From positions 1 through 6,711 of the forward strand of contig CALNBC010000303.1 of assembly GCA_937874755.1 (NCBI GenBank): 6,711 bases of DNA, in the 5' to 3' direction. Under the pieces are notes generated by a model, which had not been told where the DNA came from, did no database searches, and saw only the letters and a program-made list of their open reading frames with translations. The position numbers and the translations under genes were made by a program. Positions 5,159 to 6,711 of the stretch are shown in pieces (the first letter of the stretch is position 1; the number at the start of each line of letters is the position of its first letter). This stretch comes from an uncultured Clostridia bacterium. Lineage in GTDB: Bacteria > Bacillota > Clostridia > Christensenellales > CALWSW01.

Positions 5159-5500
5159 TTACGCGAGAAGCCTAGAAAACTTATCAAAAAATGAGCGCAT
5201 CGCGGAGCACACGAACCTGTATATCGCCATCACGAAAGGAGTTGCGGCAAAACGCCACAGCAGAAAGCCGAGCAAAAAGCATACCAAAATGAACGGTCTG
5301 ACGATTAGCCCGTTCGCGTGGAACAGAGCATAGATTGCAATATAGGCGCACCCTGCCCAAAAGGCTATATCCTTGAGTGCGTTCAGCCACATTCGCGCGG
5401 TGGGAAGTATCATATCTAAAATATCCCGCCATATGCCCATCAGCAGCCCCGCATAAATGCAAGCCGCCATCTGCGCCGGCTGGGAGAGAGTTGTGCTCAA
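5159..5500 (-). CDS. yabQ: Spore cortex/coat assembly membrane protein YabQ
   Basis: YabQ is a membrane protein of the mother cell, required in Bacillus subtilis for cortex formation and coat assembly. The 113-residue product carries the family pattern: an N-terminal hydrophobic span with IYAGLLMGIWRDILDMI (15-31), DIAFWAGCAYIAIYALFHANG (about 44-64) and LIVRPFILVCFLLGFLLW (65-82), then a last amphipathic or membrane segment. It is shorter than the Bacillus protein and lacks its long C-terminal tail, as do many clostridial versions. The start is TTG at 5500, overlapping the yabP stop (TTGA, 2 bp), with a GAGGG about 8 nt upstream. This indicates translational coupling to yabP. Confidence 0.85.
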   Translation of the reverse strand: MSTTLSQPAQMAACIYAGLLMGIWRDILDMILPTARMWLNALKDIAFWAGCAYIAIYALFHANGLIVRPFILVCFLLGFLLWRFAATPFVMAIYRFVCSAMRSFFDKFSRLLA

Positions 5501-5787
5501 CGAAATACCCTCGAGAAAATCCCGCTTTTCTTTTGCTCCATTGCATCGTATTCCACAGTGTCGATTACTCCCCCGAGCACCAGTTGACCGTCATCCAAGT
5601 TTAGTCTGCTGATGTGCAGCATTGAACCTGTAATCACCAATACTCCCTGTTCCGTTGAAAGCACCACCTCGGCATCGTTGAAGCTCTCTACGTCGTTTAC
5701 TCCCGTAACGCTTATCCTCTCCCTGTTGTCCATCACAACGCTGTGCGCCTTCAGCCGCGCAGGCTTTTGCTGCATATCGCCGTTCAT
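5497..5787 (-). CDS. yabP: Sporulation protein YabP
   Basis: YabP is a small soluble protein made in the mother cell and needed, with YabQ, for spore coat assembly. The 96 residues match the family throughout: HSVVMDNRERISVTGV (15-30), DVESFNDAEVVLSTEQGVLVITG (32-54), LHISRLNLDDGQLVLGGVIDTVEY (57-80) and a C-terminal IFSRVFR. Length is normal. An upstream in-frame ATG at 5817 would add ten residues (MENIQNGGKK), but these are encoded by the Shine-Dalgarno region itself (GGGGGAAAG at 5799-5791), so ATG 5787 is chosen. It is the first gene of the yabP-yabQ pair and diverges from rho. The HU and S4-domain genes commonly upstream of yabP in this cluster are not present. Confidence 0.92.
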   Translation of the reverse strand: MNGDMQQKPARLKAHSVVMDNRERISVTGVNDVESFNDAEVVLSTEQGVLVITGSMLHISRLNLDDGQLVLGGVIDTVEYDAMEQKKSGIFSRVFR

Positions 5788-5834
5788 TTTCTTTCCCCCG
5801 TTCTGTATGTTTTCCAATTTTTTTGCGTATATTA

Positions 5835-5865
5835 CTTATATGCTATTCAAAAAGCTATAATTACA
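5835..5865 (-). promoter_or_regulatory. Weak candidate sporulation (sigma-E-like) promoter for yabP
   Basis: On the minus strand GCATATAAG (5843-5835) resembles the sigma-E -10 (CATACAnT), and TGTAATT (5865-5859) lies 15 bp upstream as a poor -35. It is offered because yabP homologues are expressed by the mother-cell factor sigma-E and no good sigma-A promoter is evident here. The match is loose in AT-rich DNA. Confidence 0.25.
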
Positions 5866-5960
5866 TCGTCAAGGACAGACTTTCACCTACAGACCTTCCA
5901 AATATAATTGAGGGAAGTTTGACAATTTGTAAAATTTTCATGCTTTTTATTACACTGTGA

Positions 5961-5989
5961 TTGACTTGATAGCCGGTCGGGTATAATAT
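5961..5989 (+). promoter_or_regulatory. Promoter of rho
   Basis: TTGACT (5961-5966) is followed by TATAAT (5982-5987, 15-bp spacer) or the overlapping TAATAT (5984-5989, 17-bp spacer). Start near 5996 would give a leader of about 165 nt before the rho start codon, unusually long compared with other genes in the window. Confidence 0.65.
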
Positions 5990-6012
5990 TAGCGTAGAGT
6001 TTTTAGAATTAG

Positions 6013-6073
6013 ATTCTGCATTTCTTCCCTCACACGAACGCCGATAGACAATTTTTAAAACTCAATGCAGAGT
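6013..6073 (+). promoter_or_regulatory. Inverted repeat in the rho leader
   Basis: TCTGCATT (6015-6022) is perfectly complementary to AATGCAGA (6064-6071), extendable by one U-G and one A-U pair to 10 bp around a 41-nt loop. A small competing hairpin, AGAAT-TAG-ATTCT (6005-6017), shares the 5' arm, so two exclusive folds are possible. Rho genes are often autoregulated through their leaders, so a control role is plausible, but no known riboswitch class is recognised. Confidence 0.35.
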
Positions 6074-6161
6074 AAATCCAAATCCACATATCGCCTTTGC
6101 CGCGAGGACGTGCGAACGCGAATATGCTGAATTTTGCACTTTTTATAAATCTGGAGGAACC

Positions 6162-6711
6162 ATGTTGGACAAATCTATTTTGAATGACAAAAGTCTTGCC
6201 GAGCTTCGCGAAATTGCAAAGCTCGCGGGAATAAAGTCCATAACAAAATACCGAAAGGGGGAACTCGTCGAGCTCCTCTCTTCAGACGAGCCGCCCCAAG
6301 AGGTTAAGCGAGGCAGGCCATCTACCCAAAGAACCGAGGATGAGCCTTCATCATCCAGCGATTACGACAATTCGAGCGAAATTCCTGACGATGAACAATC
6401 CAATTCAATTGATGTGAACCGTTCCGACGAGGTGCGTTCTGGCGAAGGCGCTTCCGAGGGCGGTGTTTTGCGCGATAACGAACGAGTCGCAAGTAACCGG
6501 GGACCTATCCCCGCGGATAAGGTGGCGGGAATGGTCGCCTCGCAATCGACAGACACACCAAGGCACACCTATTCTACGCCGATTAACCGTCCGCAGTATT
6601 CGCGCACATATACCCAAAGGTCGGATAACCAGACCCCCCAGAATTCCTACCGCCAGGGCGATGACGATTATCGCCGCGCCCCCTACAATCAGGATAATCG
6701 TCCGACCCAGG
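6162..6711 (+). CDS. rho: Transcription termination factor Rho, N-terminal part with disordered insert
   Basis: The first 183 residues of Rho are present; the gene runs off the window end, before the RNA-binding OB fold and the RecA-like ATPase. Residues 10-40 (KSLAELREIAKLAGIKSITKYRKGELVELL) form the Rho N-terminal helical domain. KRGRPS (49-54) resembles an AT-hook core. From about residue 55 the sequence becomes low-complexity and charged, first Ser/Asp/Glu-rich, then from about 135 rich in Asn, Gln, Tyr, Arg and Asp (for example QNSYRQGDDDYRRAPYNQ). Such an insert between the N-terminal and OB domains is known from Clostridium and Bacteroides Rho, where it drives amyloid or condensate formation. 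The ATG is preceded by GGAGG at 5 nt spacing. No stop codon interrupts the frame. Confidence 0.88.
   Translation, partial: MLDKSILNDKSLAELREIAKLAGIKSITKYRKGELVELLSSDEPPQEVKRGRPSTQRTEDEPSSSSDYDNSSEIPDDEQSNSIDVNRSDEVRSGEGASEGGVLRDNERVASNRGPIPADKVAGMVASQSTDTPRHTYSTPINRPQYSRTYTQRSDNQTPQNSYRQGDDDYRRAPYNQDNRPTQ

Noticed and set aside
5919..5950. A second rho promoter with TTGACA at 5919-5924
   Set aside because: The perfect -35 has no acceptable -10 at 16-18 bp, unlike the downstream TTGACT/TATAAT pair.

Overview
The window looks like chromosomal core sequence from an endospore-forming, low-to-mid-GC Gram-positive bacterium of the class Clostridia. The evidence is the combination of YabP and YabQ (sporulation proteins confined to endospore formers), a DivIC/FtsB-type divisome protein, a Gram-positive HPr kinase/phosphorylase, a short-form Ppx/GppA phosphatase and a Rho factor with a long disordered N-terminal insert. 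Start regions carry purine-rich Shine-Dalgarno sequences and many promoters are close to the sigma-A consensus. I cannot name the species.

Layout. Bases 1-128 hold the first 42 codons of a short-chain dehydrogenase on the minus strand. Bases 129-598 contain no convincing protein gene. Instead they hold three minus-strand intrinsic terminators and two promoter-to-terminator units that look like tandem small RNAs of roughly 98 and 73 nt, each with an exposed pyrimidine-rich segment. The promoter of the first has a 14-bp inverted repeat almost filling its -35/-10 spacer. Bases 599-2441 carry two minus-strand metabolic genes: a GlmU-like left-handed beta-helix protein without a nucleotidyltransferase domain, and a divergent, short HemW/HemN-like radical SAM protein. 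hprK follows on the plus strand (2618-3541). It converges on a Ppx/GppA phosphatase gene (3584-4492, minus) across a shared bidirectional terminator. Upstream of the phosphatase lie divIC, yabQ and yabP (all minus); yabP and yabQ overlap by 2 bp, while divIC sits 243 bp further on behind its own strong promoter. A 374-bp divergent intergenic region separates yabP from the plus-strand rho gene, which runs off the window end after 183 codons.

How the genes relate. yabP-yabQ-divIC is a conserved clostridial/bacillar cluster joining spore-coat/cortex assembly to division. HprK would set carbon-catabolite signalling through HPr-Ser46 phosphorylation, and the Ppx/GppA protein probably handles polyphosphate or (p)ppGpp. 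The other genes look like independent transcription units separated by terminators. The most novel material is the putative tandem sRNA locus at 191-428. The disordered, prion-like Rho insert and its structured leader come next.
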